From Candidatus Pseudoruminococcus merdavium (lineage in GTDB: Bacteria > Bacillota > Clostridia > Oscillospirales > Ruminococcaceae), in the NCBI GenBank assembly GCA_904419745.1, contig CAJFSS010000003.1:62001-126000 (forward strand): a stretch of DNA of 64,000 bases. Reading direction: 5' to 3'. The notes under the pieces were generated by a model. That model did no database searches. It was given only the letters and a program-made list of their open reading frames with translations, and had not been told where the DNA came from. The translations under genes were made by a program, and so were the position numbers. This document shows, one piece after another, positions 24,193 through 32,421 of the stretch; within the stretch, counting starts at the first letter, position 1, and each line of letters begins with the position of its first letter.

Positions 24193-26532
24193 CTAAACTC
24201 CTTTTCGAACGGTTCCAACCAAAACGGTGATATCGTCCTCATGTCCATCAATTCTTCTGCGTTTAGCTTCCTGGGCAATTTGTTTTGCCAAAGCCTGAGG
24301 GCCGAGCTTTTCCGAAAACAGCTCAATTTCAGAGAGTACCCAGTCGTTTCCGGTGGCTGTGACGCCATCGGATACCATGACCACGAGGTCGCCGGCACTC
24401 AGTGTCAAGGAATTATGTTCAAATTCTGCTCCTCTAAGAATCCCCACCGGCATGGATTTTGCCTCAATTCTGCCGATATGTCCGGAACGGCTGACAAAAG
24501 TAGGAGCAGCCCCGGCCTTTAAAAATTCGGCTTTTCCGGTGAACAGGTCAAAAGTAGTAATGTCAAGTGTAGCAAGGGTTTCGTCCCCGGATTTGACAAG
24601 AAGGGAAGAATTGACAATATTTAAAGCAGTGTCATAGTCAAAACCGGCTTGAATCAGTTGGGAAGTCAGAGAACTGGCCATGGAAGAATCCACCGCGGCT
24701 CTGCCACCGCTTCCCATCCCGTCACTTAAAATCATATGGGCATTGCCCTTGGAATCCAGGAAACAGTCGTAGCAGTCGCCGCATACTTTCATCCCGGAAT
24801 GCGTAATCTGATAGGCGCCAAACAGCATGGAATAACGCGCTTTTTCAAAAAAACTGAGTTTTACCATATCAGAAAGGGTAGTAATGCTTGGAAAGTCGAA
24901 TGTCCTGCTGCATATTTCTGAGAGAAGGAGGGACATTTCTTTCAGGTTTTCCTCCCGGTAGGAAGATACGGAGAACAACAGCTCCACTGTCATTTTACCG
25001 TAGTGATCGATACAGGCAGTGACGCTGTCGGGAAACAGGTCCGCCTGCCCAAGTGCGTCTTCGACTGCCTGTGCTGCCTCTGGATCATATCCCCGGAATC
25101 CACTGATTTCCCCGGCAAGGGAAGAGAGCATTTTGGAAATCCCACTAAACTGATCTACCAGGATGGAGCGCATTTCCATAACACGCCTGGTCGCCCCCTC
25201 GTAGGCAAGATAGTCCGTATAGTTATGGTTGATTTCGTCAATAAACTGGGTCAATTTGCAACATTTGTCTTCAAAATACTGGGGCATGTCCCCTTTTTTC
25301 AGCTGATGGGTCTGTTTTAAAATCGGGGTAATATGGTTGAGCGCATCCATGGTCTGATTGTAAGCCGTCTGCCAACAGAACATTTTCAATCCGCACCGGG
25401 AACAGACGGATTCACAGGAACGGGAAAAGACCTCGGAGATATCGGATGCAGCAATTTTGTCCAGCTTGGAGGAAACTTCGTCCACCGTATGCGAGATATC
25501 CTCAATGGCTTTGGAAGCAAATTTAAGCCTTGCAGAGACTGCGTTTTTGAACCCCGCCTGCTCACTGGCAGTCTGGGTAAGGGGTTCCGGCTCTATCACC
25601 CGGTTTAACAGGGAAGAAGGCAAGAGCATAAAAACAGCAGTTGCGGCAAAGGTCTCATACATGCCGGGTAAAGCCACCTGTAAGGAGGGGGAAATGAGCG
25701 CACATACGGCATTTGCAATGACAAAAATAGCCGCACAACCAAATTTTCCGAATACTGAAAAAATACCTGCAAGCATTCCGCCCAGCCCAAACGAACCGAG
25801 CAGATAGAACTGACTGGAATCCACCAGCGCCAAGGAAAGCCCAATCGCCATTCCCACAATGCCCGAGGTATTCCTTCCTCTGGTATATGCAAAAAACAGA
25901 ACCAGCAGGATTAATAGGGAACGCCCAATGGAAAAACTGCCGACTTTCCATTGGGAAAGCGACATTGACAATAGCCCCAATGAGATAACGGCGCAGGCGT
26001 AATCCGTTGGAAGAATGGTAGAGTCGGATCTGACACGATTCCAAATGAGAAGGGTCCTGCTGAAAAAGAAGGCTGCCGCCGCACAGAGAACTCCTTCTGC
26101 CAGGGTCATGATGTATCCAAAAATCCCCTGTGGAAACAAAAAGTTGATGAGAAATCCCGCCCCCAGTGCGCAAAATCCGGAGAGCAGGGAAGGGAACGCC
26201 ATCCATCGGGTACAGGAGGCCTTATCCGAAAGAAAATAACGGATACCGAAGATCAGGACACAGGCCGCTATGTATTTCATGGCATTAATTTCTCCAAAAG
26301 GGAGGAAATAGCCGAGAATTACGCCTGCAGTCGCCCCTAATAGAGAGGAAGAGGGACAGGCGGCCAGATAGGCCATTCCAAAAGGGGCAATGGAGGAAAA
26401 CATAGCCGCACGAGAGGCAATCAACCCAAACAGGAAATTTTTTACGGTTTCAAGCAGCTCCTTGTTCCGTGCCAAAAAGGCGGAAAGCTGCTCTTTGTAT
26501 CTCTGAGGAGAGGAGATGGTTCGATTTTTCAT
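24193..26532 (-). CDS. spoIIE: SpoIIE, stage II sporulation PP2C-type phosphatase
   Basis: SpoIIE dephosphorylates the anti-anti-sigma factor SpoIIAA to activate sigma-F in the forespore and also acts with FtsZ at the asymmetric septum. The 779-residue protein has about ten N-terminal membrane segments (roughly residues 35-310). A central regulatory/oligomerisation region follows, and then a C-terminal PPM/PP2C domain from about 560. The metal-binding block HMILSDGMGSGGRA and the late LVVMVSDGVTATG are present. It is transcribed alone. I could not identify a convincing Spo0A box upstream. Together with spmA and spmB it argues strongly for an endospore former. Confidence 0.96.
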   Translation of the reverse strand: MKNRTISSPQRYKEQLSAFLARNKELLETVKNFLFGLIASRAAMFSSIAPFGMAYLAACPSSSLLGATAGVILGYFLPFGEINAMKYIAACVLIFGIRYFLSDKASCTRWMAFPSLLSGFCALGAGFLINFLFPQGIFGYIMTLAEGVLCAAAAFFFSRTLLIWNRVRSDSTILPTDYACAVISLGLLSMSLSQWKVGSFSIGRSLLILLVLFFAYTRGRNTSGIVGMAIGLSLALVDSSQFYLLGSFGLGGMLAGIFSVFGKFGCAAIFVIANAVCALISPSLQVALPGMYETFAATAVFMLLPSSLLNRVIEPEPLTQTASEQAGFKNAVSARLKFASKAIEDISHTVDEVSSKLDKIAASDISEVFSRSCESVCSRCGLKMFCWQTAYNQTMDALNHITPILKQTHQLKKGDMPQYFEDKCCKLTQFIDEINHNYTDYLAYEGATRRVMEMRSILVDQFSGISKMLSSLAGEISGFRGYDPEAAQAVEDALGQADLFPDSVTACIDHYGKMTVELLFSVSSYREENLKEMSLLLSEICSRTFDFPSITTLSDMVKLSFFEKARYSMLFGAYQITHSGMKVCGDCYDCFLDSKGNAHMILSDGMGSGGRAAVDSSMASSLTSQLIQAGFDYDTALNIVNSSLLVKSGDETLATLDITTFDLFTGKAEFLKAGAAPTFVSRSGHIGRIEAKSMPVGILRGAEFEHNSLTLSAGDLVVMVSDGVTATGNDWVLSEIELFSEKLGPQALAKQIAQEAKRRRIDGHEDDITVLVGTVRKGV

Positions 26533-27205
26533 TCGGTCACCGCCAATCTGTAATCAATGGAATCCCCCGCAGGGCCCGGCGAGGGTACAGATATTATTCT
26601 AGGCTTGTCCGGTGAAATATTTCGCAGAATTGTGGAAGGCGAAAAAACATTTTCTAAGAAAGTTTTTGACTTTTCCACCAATGGCCTGTTGAAATCTGGA
26701 AAATATTGGATGAAATGGCAGAGAGCTTTTTTAGACCCCTTTGCGAAAGAGAGGAAAATTGACAGTCCTTTGCTTTTTTTCATGGATGGGGTATGATATA
26801 ATAGCTGCAAAATGGTTGTGATATTTGTTTTTTGGATTTCACTGTAACAATAATCACCCATGGATACGGTCTGCAACATTGTACGCACAAGAATGTTAAT
26901 CTATACGAGTGGAACATCACATAGGAATTTTAATGACAGTCTACTCATAATACGGGTTTTTGAATTATTGATCCAAATTTTAGGAATGATTTCTACGGGG
27001 GGACGCCTTCTGCTGTGTTTTCCACATTTTTTGAAATTTCGGTGGAAAGGTCTTTTGTTTTTGTCCAGTATCGGTCTTTTAAGGGCAAAGCCCCTGATGC
27101 TGGTTTGTATTCTTAGGATACTGGAGAGAAAAAGTGTTTTTTCCGTTTTCGGGTTTATTCTGTAAGCAATATATAAAAAGAGAAATACGATTGAGGGTGG
27201 GATGA
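26533..27205. other. Divergent spoIIE/acetyltransferase intergenic region
   Basis: These 673 bases separate spoIIE (minus) from the 27206 gene (plus). Short open frames on both strands lack ribosome sites. A plus-strand TATAAT lies at 26797-26802 (or TATGAT 26792-26797 with TTGCTT 16 bases upstream). Two structured elements follow it: TTTCCAC/GTGGAAA at 27019-27048, and CCAGTATC/GATACTGG at 27065-27124 enclosing GGGC-aaa-GCCC. A long leader or separate RNA is possible. Confidence 0.5.
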
Positions 27206-28441
27206 ATGGAAAACGAGACATATATTAAGAGAAACGGCGATTTTCTTATGCGTGAACTGACAGAGGCCGATCTGGAACAGTTTAACGACTTATTGCGCTA
27301 TGCGTTCCAGGTGACAACGGACGAACTGGTAAAAAGCGGATGGGAAGATGATGAAATCAAATATGCAAAAACCCCGGTTTTAAAGTCTGCTTATGTACTC
27401 GGCTGGTTTTATAAGGGAACGCTGGCGTCTATGGTAGTTGTCTATCCGATGCGCGTGAATATCTATGATGAAATCTATGAAATGGGCGGAATTACTGGGG
27501 TTGCAACTTATCCGGAATATGCCGGCCGGGGGCTCATCCATTCCCTGATGAAGCATGCGCTGCGCCATATGCGAGAAAACGGGCAGAGTATCTCCTTTTT
27601 GTATCCATATTCTATCCCGTTTTATCGTAAGCAGGGTTGGGAAATTGCTTCTGACAAGATCACCTATACGATTAAGGACACTCAGCTGCCTAAAATGCGT
27701 CCGGTTTCGGGAATGGTTAAGCGGGTGGATTTGGATGATGAGGATCTGCGTAATGTACACCAGTATTTCACCATGCAGCGCCACGGAGCATTGATCAGGG
27801 GGCAGTTGGAATGGGAAGAATACTGGCGTTGGGACAACGAGGATATGGTGGCGGCAGTTTACTACAATGACAAGAACAAACCGCTTGGCTATGTTGTATA
27901 TTACATTGAAAATGAGATTTTCTATATCAAGGAACTGGTATACCTCAACAATGAAGCGAATTACGGACTTTGGAACTATATCAGCGCGCATTTTTCCATG
28001 ATTGAGCAGGTCAAGGGCTTTAACTATACCGGGGAGCCGATGGCGTTTCTATTTGAGGACAGTGAAATAGTGGAGACTATTGAACCATATATTATGGCGC
28101 GGATTGTGGATGTCCGGGAATTTTTGATGCGTTATCCATTCCAAATGCTGCAAAAGGACTTCCGCCTCCACTTTAAGGTGGAAGATCCGGTAGTCCCATG
28201 GAATAATGGGAATTTCCTGGTCTATTGGGAAGATGAGGAGGTGGTATGCGAACGGGTGGAGGAGAATGATTCCGTCAATGTCGTGGAATTAAACATCCAG
28301 ACCCTGACAACCATGCTGATGGGCTATAAGCGCCCGACCTTTTTATATAACCATGCAAGGCTGAAAACAGAGTATTATATGGTGCATCTGTTGGAACGTC
28401 TGATTCCAGTAGAAAAACCTTATTTTTCGGATTATTTTTAA
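27206..28441 (+). CDS. GNAT N-acetyltransferase, Eis-like
   Basis: The 411-residue protein is much longer than single-domain GNATs and has the Eis-like layout: an N-terminal GNAT domain, a second GNAT-like fold and a C-terminal sterol-carrier-like part. The acetyl-CoA motif is GVATYPEYAGRGLIHSLMKHAL near residues 98-119, and the SFLYPYSIPFYRKQGWE block follows. Eis proteins acetylate amines such as aminoglycosides or protein lysines; the substrate here is unknown. ATG 27206 follows GAGGGTGGG. A terminator for the opposite strand lies just downstream. Confidence 0.87.
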   Translation: MENETYIKRNGDFLMRELTEADLEQFNDLLRYAFQVTTDELVKSGWEDDEIKYAKTPVLKSAYVLGWFYKGTLASMVVVYPMRVNIYDEIYEMGGITGVATYPEYAGRGLIHSLMKHALRHMRENGQSISFLYPYSIPFYRKQGWEIASDKITYTIKDTQLPKMRPVSGMVKRVDLDDEDLRNVHQYFTMQRHGALIRGQLEWEEYWRWDNEDMVAAVYYNDKNKPLGYVVYYIENEIFYIKELVYLNNEANYGLWNYISAHFSMIEQVKGFNYTGEPMAFLFEDSEIVETIEPYIMARIVDVREFLMRYPFQMLQKDFRLHFKVEDPVVPWNNGNFLVYWEDEEVVCERVEENDSVNVVELNIQTLTTMLMGYKRPTFLYNHARLKTEYYMVHLLERLIPVEKPYFSDYF

Positions 28442-28458
28442 CAGATAGGAATTTTAGA

Positions 28459-28493
28459 TAAAAAAATACCGCGGTACTTGGGTACCACGGTAT
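28459..28493 (-). terminator. Terminator of the SDR gene
   Basis: On the minus strand, ATACCGTGGTACC pairs with GGTACTTGG-side sequence GTACCGCGGTAT and is followed by seven T. It lies between convergent genes, but the T-run favours minus-strand termination. Confidence 0.85.
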
Positions 28494-28530
28494 CGTATTC
28501 CCGATTTGGATTGAGATCGAAGGGGGAAGG

Positions 28531-29289
28531 TTATACGCAAGTCCATCCGCCGTCAATATAGATCGTCTGTCCGGTGGTATAGGAACTGGCCTCAGATGCA
28601 AAGAGAAGCAATTGGCCGCATAGTTCCTCAATTTTTCCTGGACGGGGAATTGGGCAGCGCTGTTTGAGGTACTCGAGGGTTGCCTCGTCAAATACCATCA
28701 TCTCTGAAGGGAACTGCCCCGGACCAATGGCGTTCACCGTGATATTATATCTTGCCCATTCTTGGGCAAGACTGCGTGTGAAGTTTGGAACGGCGCCTTT
28801 TGTAGCGTTATAGGCAAGGATAGGATGATCTTTACCGCAGATATGCCCAAACATGGAGCCGGTATTAATAATTCTTCCATAATTCTGTTTGATCATATAT
28901 TTTCCGCATTCCCGGCTCATCAAGAAATACCCGGTCAGGCTGACATCAACAACTTTCTGCCAATCTTCCAGTTTCAACTCTGTGGTTGGACAGTATGCCA
29001 TCACTCCGGCATTGTTGACAAGAATATCAATTTTTCCAAAAGTATCGGCGACCTTTTTTACACTGTCAATCACCTGCTGTTCCTTACTGACATCGCAGGG
29101 GACAGACAAGCAGGTTCCGCCCGCCGCTTCAATTTCCTTTTTGAGTTTTTCCAGACGGTCTGCTCTTCTTGCGAATGCTGCGACAATGGCTCCGTTTTCT
29201 GCCAGGGCCTTGCAGTACTCATATCCCAGGCCGGAAGATGCGCCGGTGACAATGGCAACCCTTCCGGTCAGATCCATATAGTTTTTCAT
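28531..29289 (-). CDS. SDR-family NAD(P)-dependent oxidoreductase
   Basis: This 252-residue classical short-chain dehydrogenase has cofactor motif TGASSGLGYEYCKAL near residues 16-30, NNAGVMAY near 92-99, and INTGSMFG. The active-site motif YNATKGAVPNF supplies Tyr and Lys. An Arg-rich stretch AFARRADRLEK after strand 2 suggests NADP(H) preference. The substrate cannot be deduced; gluconate-5-dehydrogenase-like members are similar in form. It is divergent from a TetR-type regulator 133 bases away, the classic arrangement for repressor-controlled genes. Confidence 0.9.
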   Translation of the reverse strand: MKNYMDLTGRVAIVTGASSGLGYEYCKALAENGAIVAAFARRADRLEKLKKEIEAAGGTCLSVPCDVSKEQQVIDSVKKVADTFGKIDILVNNAGVMAYCPTTELKLEDWQKVVDVSLTGYFLMSRECGKYMIKQNYGRIINTGSMFGHICGKDHPILAYNATKGAVPNFTRSLAQEWARYNITVNAIGPGQFPSEMMVFDEATLEYLKQRCPIPRPGKIEELCGQLLLFASEASSYTTGQTIYIDGGWTCV

Positions 29290-29355
29290 AGAAATACCTC
29301 CCCGTGAAATGGATTGTTAACTAATTCACATTATAATTGGTTTTGATAAAATTGC

Positions 29356-29385
29356 TATCCGCAATCTATCGGAAGGTGTCGGATA
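29356..29385. promoter_or_regulatory. Candidate operator between the SDR and TetR genes
   Basis: TATCCG (29356-29361) and CGGATA (29380-29385) form an inverted repeat in the shared intergenic space; TCGGA also occurs twice ten bases apart. A minus-strand TATAAT (29330-29335) lies next to it. Confidence 0.4.
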
Positions 29386-29422
29386 ACCAACAGGTTTTTG
29401 AAATTGTCGGAAAGGGAATGTT

Positions 29423-30031
29423 ATGGACAGACGGGTACGGAAAACAAAAACACGAATTCTACAGGCGTTTGAAACCCTGTCCAGAAAAAAGGCGGTTTCC
29501 CAAATCACAGTAGCAGGGTTGTGTGAGCTGGCAGATATCAACCGCTCCACTTTTTATCAGTATTATGCGGATATCTATGCCCTGTTTGAGGAAATTGAGC
29601 AGGAATATGTGGACAGGGTAAAAAACATGATTGAACAGCTGCGTGAAAATGATGAAAATTCTCAGGCAGTTACGCAGGAAATTCTGGATTTTTTATCTTT
29701 GAATCGTACGGCGATTTTATATTTTTTGAAAAACCGGAACCATACATGTTTTTTTGAGATGTGTCAGATCCTTTTAAAAGACCTTTTTCGCGAAAAAGTA
29801 TACCAGAATTACCTGGTGCCGGATTCCTTCCCCAGGGTTCGGTTGGAATTTGCATTTGATTTTCTTTCGGCGGGATGTTATCAGGTTTATCTGGATTGGC
29901 TGGAGGGAAAGACGGATTGTACAGTCCAACAACTCTCCTTTTATATCAGCGACCTCTCCGATTCCTATTTCCGGGCACATTTTCAGGAAAAAAATGAAAT
30001 CCAGCAAAAGTTTGAGGAGGATATGGGATGA
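29423..30031 (+). CDS. TetR/AcrR-family transcriptional regulator
   Basis: The 202-residue protein has an N-terminal helix-turn-helix: KTRILQAFETLSRKKAVSQITVAGLCELADINRSTFYQYYADIYALFEEI near residues 7-57 is the typical TetR DNA-binding domain. The C-terminal ligand-binding part contains a TetR_C-type region (FEFAFDFLSAGCYQVYLDWLEG-like). It probably represses itself and the divergent SDR gene. It overlaps the HAD phosphatase gene by four bases (ATGA junction), so that enzyme may be in the same regulon. Confidence 0.9.
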   Translation: MDRRVRKTKTRILQAFETLSRKKAVSQITVAGLCELADINRSTFYQYYADIYALFEEIEQEYVDRVKNMIEQLRENDENSQAVTQEILDFLSLNRTAILYFLKNRNHTCFFEMCQILLKDLFREKVYQNYLVPDSFPRVRLEFAFDFLSAGCYQVYLDWLEGKTDCTVQQLSFYISDLSDSYFRAHFQEKNEIQQKFEEDMG

Positions 30032-30813
30032 ACCACAGCTTACAGGAAAAAAAACTGTTTGTCCTGGATTTGGACGGGACATTTTATCTGGATGGGAAGC
30101 CCTTCGCGGGTTCCCTGGACTTTTTAAAAAGAGTGCGGGAAACTGGGAGGGACTATCTTTTTTTTACAAATAACTCTTCTACCAGCACACAAAAGTATGT
30201 AGAAAAACTTCGGGGGATGGGGATTGACGCCACTGAAGATGATATTGCCACTTCCGCGGATGTCATGATCGACTTTCTTAAAAGGGAGCGTCGGGGAAAA
30301 ACCGTTTATCTGTGCGCAACCAAAGAAACTTATACCCAGTTTGAGCAGGCGGGAATCCCTTTGACCGAACAACGGCCGGATCTTGTAGTACTCACCTTTG
30401 ATAAGGAATTGACCTATCATAAAATTGAGAGGATGTGTACTTTTATCCGCCAGGGGGCGGAGTATTTGTGCACTCATCCGGACGAGAACTGCCCGACTGC
30501 CGCCGGCCCTATCCCGGACTGCGGCTCTTTTGCGGCTATGATTGCCGTGTCCACCGGCGGGGCTTATCCGCGGTATGTGGGAAAACCTTTTCGTGAGACC
30601 ATTGAGATGGTCAAGCATAAAAAGGGAGTCTGCGAGCAGGAGATTGTCTTTGTAGGTGATCGGCTGCAAACAGATATTGCCATTGGGGCAAATCATGGTG
30701 TTGCCAGTATCTTGGTACTGAGTGGGGTGACTACTCGAGAAATGGAACAAAATGGGGAGATCCATCCGACCTGGGTTTATGAAAAGCTCTCTGATATAAC
30801 TCCCTGTCTTTAA
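30028..30813 (+). CDS. HAD-IIA family phosphatase (NagD/p-nitrophenylphosphatase-like)
   Basis: This 261-residue HAD hydrolase has motif I LFVLDLDGTFYLDG near residues 11-24 with the nucleophile Asp. Motif II is FFTNNSSTS near 46-54, the motif III Lys region is YVGKPFRE, and motif IV is FVGDRLQTDIAIG. The C2 cap between motifs marks subclass IIA. Members dephosphorylate small phosphometabolites; the substrate is unknown. It is coupled to the TetR gene by a four-base overlap. Its stop overlaps the convergent spmB stop by three bases, leaving no room for a terminator between them. Confidence 0.9.
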   Translation: MNHSLQEKKLFVLDLDGTFYLDGKPFAGSLDFLKRVRETGRDYLFFTNNSSTSTQKYVEKLRGMGIDATEDDIATSADVMIDFLKRERRGKTVYLCATKETYTQFEQAGIPLTEQRPDLVVLTFDKELTYHKIERMCTFIRQGAEYLCTHPDENCPTAAGPIPDCGSFAAMIAVSTGGAYPRYVGKPFRETIEMVKHKKGVCEQEIVFVGDRLQTDIAIGANHGVASILVLSGVTTREMEQNGEIHPTWVYEKLSDITPCL

Positions 30814-31331
30814 AGTAAAAGCAGACGGACAGCAACCACGCTCATCAGAAATCCCGTCAAATCCGCGCTCAGGGCACTTGGTACGGTATGACGGGTTTTT
30901 TTGACCTTGACGGCGCCATAGTAAACGGCAATGGTATAAAAAGTGGTTTCTGTGGAACCTTGCATAACGCTTGCCACTTTCCCAACAAAACTGTCGGGAC
31001 CATAGTTGCTCAGCAGGTTTTCATAGATGGCAAGTGCGCCACTGCCGGAAATGGGGCGGAGTAACGCAAGCGGAATTGTCTCAGGAGGAAATCCAATAGC
31101 TTCACAGATAGGACGGAGGGCATTGGTCAAAATATCCAGCGCGCCGGAGGCGTTGAACATGGCAATGCAAGTCATCAGGGCCACCAAAGCGGGGAGGATT
31201 CCAAATGAAGTGGAAATCCCCTCTTTTGCCCCTTCCAGGAAAGAGTCGAAGATGTTGACGCCATGAAGGAGCCCATAGAGGAAAATTGCACACAATATCA
31301 ATGGAATGATACAGTCAGCGATGTTTCGCAT
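30810..31331 (-). CDS. spmB: SpmB, spore maturation protein B
   Basis: SpmA and SpmB are needed for spore-core dehydration and heat resistance in Bacillus. The 173-residue membrane protein begins MRNIADCIIPLILCAIFLYGLLHG and has several hydrophobic helices with the nucleoside-recognition (Gate) domain sequence FLEGAKEGISTSFGILPALVALM. The open frame extends 60 residues upstream into spmA without homology, so ATG at 31331 is the start; that overlaps spmA by 17 bases. Length fits SpmB of Bacillus. Confidence 0.93.
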   Translation of the reverse strand: MRNIADCIIPLILCAIFLYGLLHGVNIFDSFLEGAKEGISTSFGILPALVALMTCIAMFNASGALDILTNALRPICEAIGFPPETIPLALLRPISGSGALAIYENLLSNYGPDSFVGKVASVMQGSTETTFYTIAVYYGAVKVKKTRHTVPSALSADLTGFLMSVVAVRLLLL

Positions 31332-31914
31332 AACAGGGTTCCTCCTTTTTGGCCAGTACCTTTGCCATAAAAATTCCAACGGTAACAGATAAAGCGGAAC
31401 ATAGCCAGACTGCAGGAAGGATTTCCATCGGAGCGGCGCTTCCGTGGGCAAGCCGCAGAGTGGCGATGGTAGTCGGGATGAGTTGAATGGAAGCGGTGTT
31501 AAGAACCACAAAAGTGACCATGTGATTGGAGGCAGTCCCGGTTTCGAGGGATACTTTGGAGAGTTCTTTCATAGCGGAGATTCCCAAGGGAGTGGCTGCA
31601 TTGCCCAGCCCAAGGAAGTTTGCAATCATATTCATAGAGATTGCCTGCGCCGCTTTGGAATCTGGCTTTATTCCCCGAAACAGGAGTTTTAAAATTGGGG
31701 AAAGCAGTTTGGCCAGCTTTTTTGTCAATCCGGAGCGCTCAGCGATTTTCATGACTCCGGACCACAGACACATAGCTCCCATCAGCTTGATGCTAAGAGT
31801 GACTGCTTGCATTCCCCCGTCCAACGCGGCGTTTGAGACTTCCCCCATTCTGCCTGTTAAAAAGCCAAATACAACTGACAGAAAAACCATTCCCAAAAAC
31901 ACATAGGACATCAT
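31315..31914 (-). CDS. spmA: SpmA, spore maturation protein A
   Basis: This is the partner of SpmB. It is a 199-residue membrane protein with a Gate domain: GMQAVTLSIKLMGAMCLWSGVMKIAERSG and the asparagine-rich ISMNMIANFLGLGNAATPLG, the most conserved SpmA block. The start is placed at 31914, where the minus strand reads GGAGGTAGG followed after four bases by ATGATG. The longer open frame upstream lacks homology. It precedes and overlaps spmB, forming a two-gene unit. Confidence 0.93.
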   Translation of the reverse strand: MMSYVFLGMVFLSVVFGFLTGRMGEVSNAALDGGMQAVTLSIKLMGAMCLWSGVMKIAERSGLTKKLAKLLSPILKLLFRGIKPDSKAAQAISMNMIANFLGLGNAATPLGISAMKELSKVSLETGTASNHMVTFVVLNTASIQLIPTTIATLRLAHGSAAPMEILPAVWLCSALSVTVGIFMAKVLAKKEEPCYAKHR

Positions 31915-32003
31915 ATATCCTACCTCCATTGTGGAAAAACTGGAAAAAAATTCCTTATAACAAGGTTTTATGTGAACAAATTCAAAACTCCTTAATACAT
32001 TTA

Positions 32004-32032
32004 TTGACATTTTTTGAAAATTAAGCTATATT
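32004..32032 (+). promoter_or_regulatory. Promoter of the AbrB-like gene
   Basis: TTGACA (32004-32009) and TATATT (32027-32032) lie 17 bases apart, 44 bases before the 32076 start. Confidence 0.82.
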
Positions 32033-32075
32033 TATGTCAAAAGATGATTAGATTGTGGAAAGTGAGGAACCAGAC

Positions 32076-32318
32076 ATGAAATCAACAGGAATTGTAAGAC
32101 CAGTCGATAACCTGGGCAGGATTGTAGTTCCGGCAGAATTGCGCCGCACGCTCAATATCAATGAAAAAGATTCGTTAGAGATATATGTCGACAACGAAAA
32201 CATTATTCTGAGAAAATATGAGCCTGCCTGCATTTTCTGTAATGATGCAGAGGATGTTATCCAGTACAAGGGAAAGAACATCTGTGCACATTGCCTTAAG
32301 GAACTCAAGCAGTTGTAA
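32076..32318 (+). CDS. AbrB/SpoVT-family regulator with C-terminal zinc ribbon
   Basis: This 80-residue protein has an N-terminal swapped-hairpin AbrB DNA-binding domain: GIVRPVDNLGRIVVPAELRRTLNI then SLEIYVDNENIILRKY. The last 25 residues hold CIFC...CAHC, a likely zinc ribbon that classical AbrB lacks but many clostridial relatives have. It is a probable global transition-state regulator; targets are unknown. ATG 32076 is chosen, with GTGAGGA upstream, over an in-frame GTG at 32055. It is monocistronic with its own promoter and terminator. Confidence 0.9.
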   Translation: MKSTGIVRPVDNLGRIVVPAELRRTLNINEKDSLEIYVDNENIILRKYEPACIFCNDAEDVIQYKGKNICAHCLKELKQL

Positions 32319-32334
32319 TCGCTACATGGATTTT

Positions 32335-32367
32335 GCCCGATGTAATTTTACACCGGGCTTTTTCTTT
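32335..32367 (+). terminator. Terminator of the AbrB-like gene
   Basis: GCCCGATGTAA pairs with TTACACCGGGC (one mismatch) and is followed by TTTTTCTTTTTT. Confidence 0.85.
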
Positions 32368-32378
32368 TTTATAGAAAA

Positions 32379-32410
32379 CAAAAAAACCCTGCCGAATTTT
32401 CGGCAGGGTT
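32379..32410 (-). terminator. Terminator of fabD
   Basis: AACCCTGCCGA and TCGGCAGGGTT pair; on the minus strand the stem is followed by a T-rich tail (TTTTTTTG). Confidence 0.88.
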
Positions 32411-32421
32411 TTCAATTTTGA

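Noticed and set aside
26533..26860. Spo0A box for spoIIE
   Set aside because: TTTGCGAAA near 26750 resembles the TTTGTCGAA box but lacks one base and is far from the start; not convincing.
26860..27165. 101-codon plus-strand frame upstream of the acetyltransferase
   Set aside because: It lacks a ribosome site and its codons cross the structured RNA elements; hydrophobicity arises from T-rich sequence.
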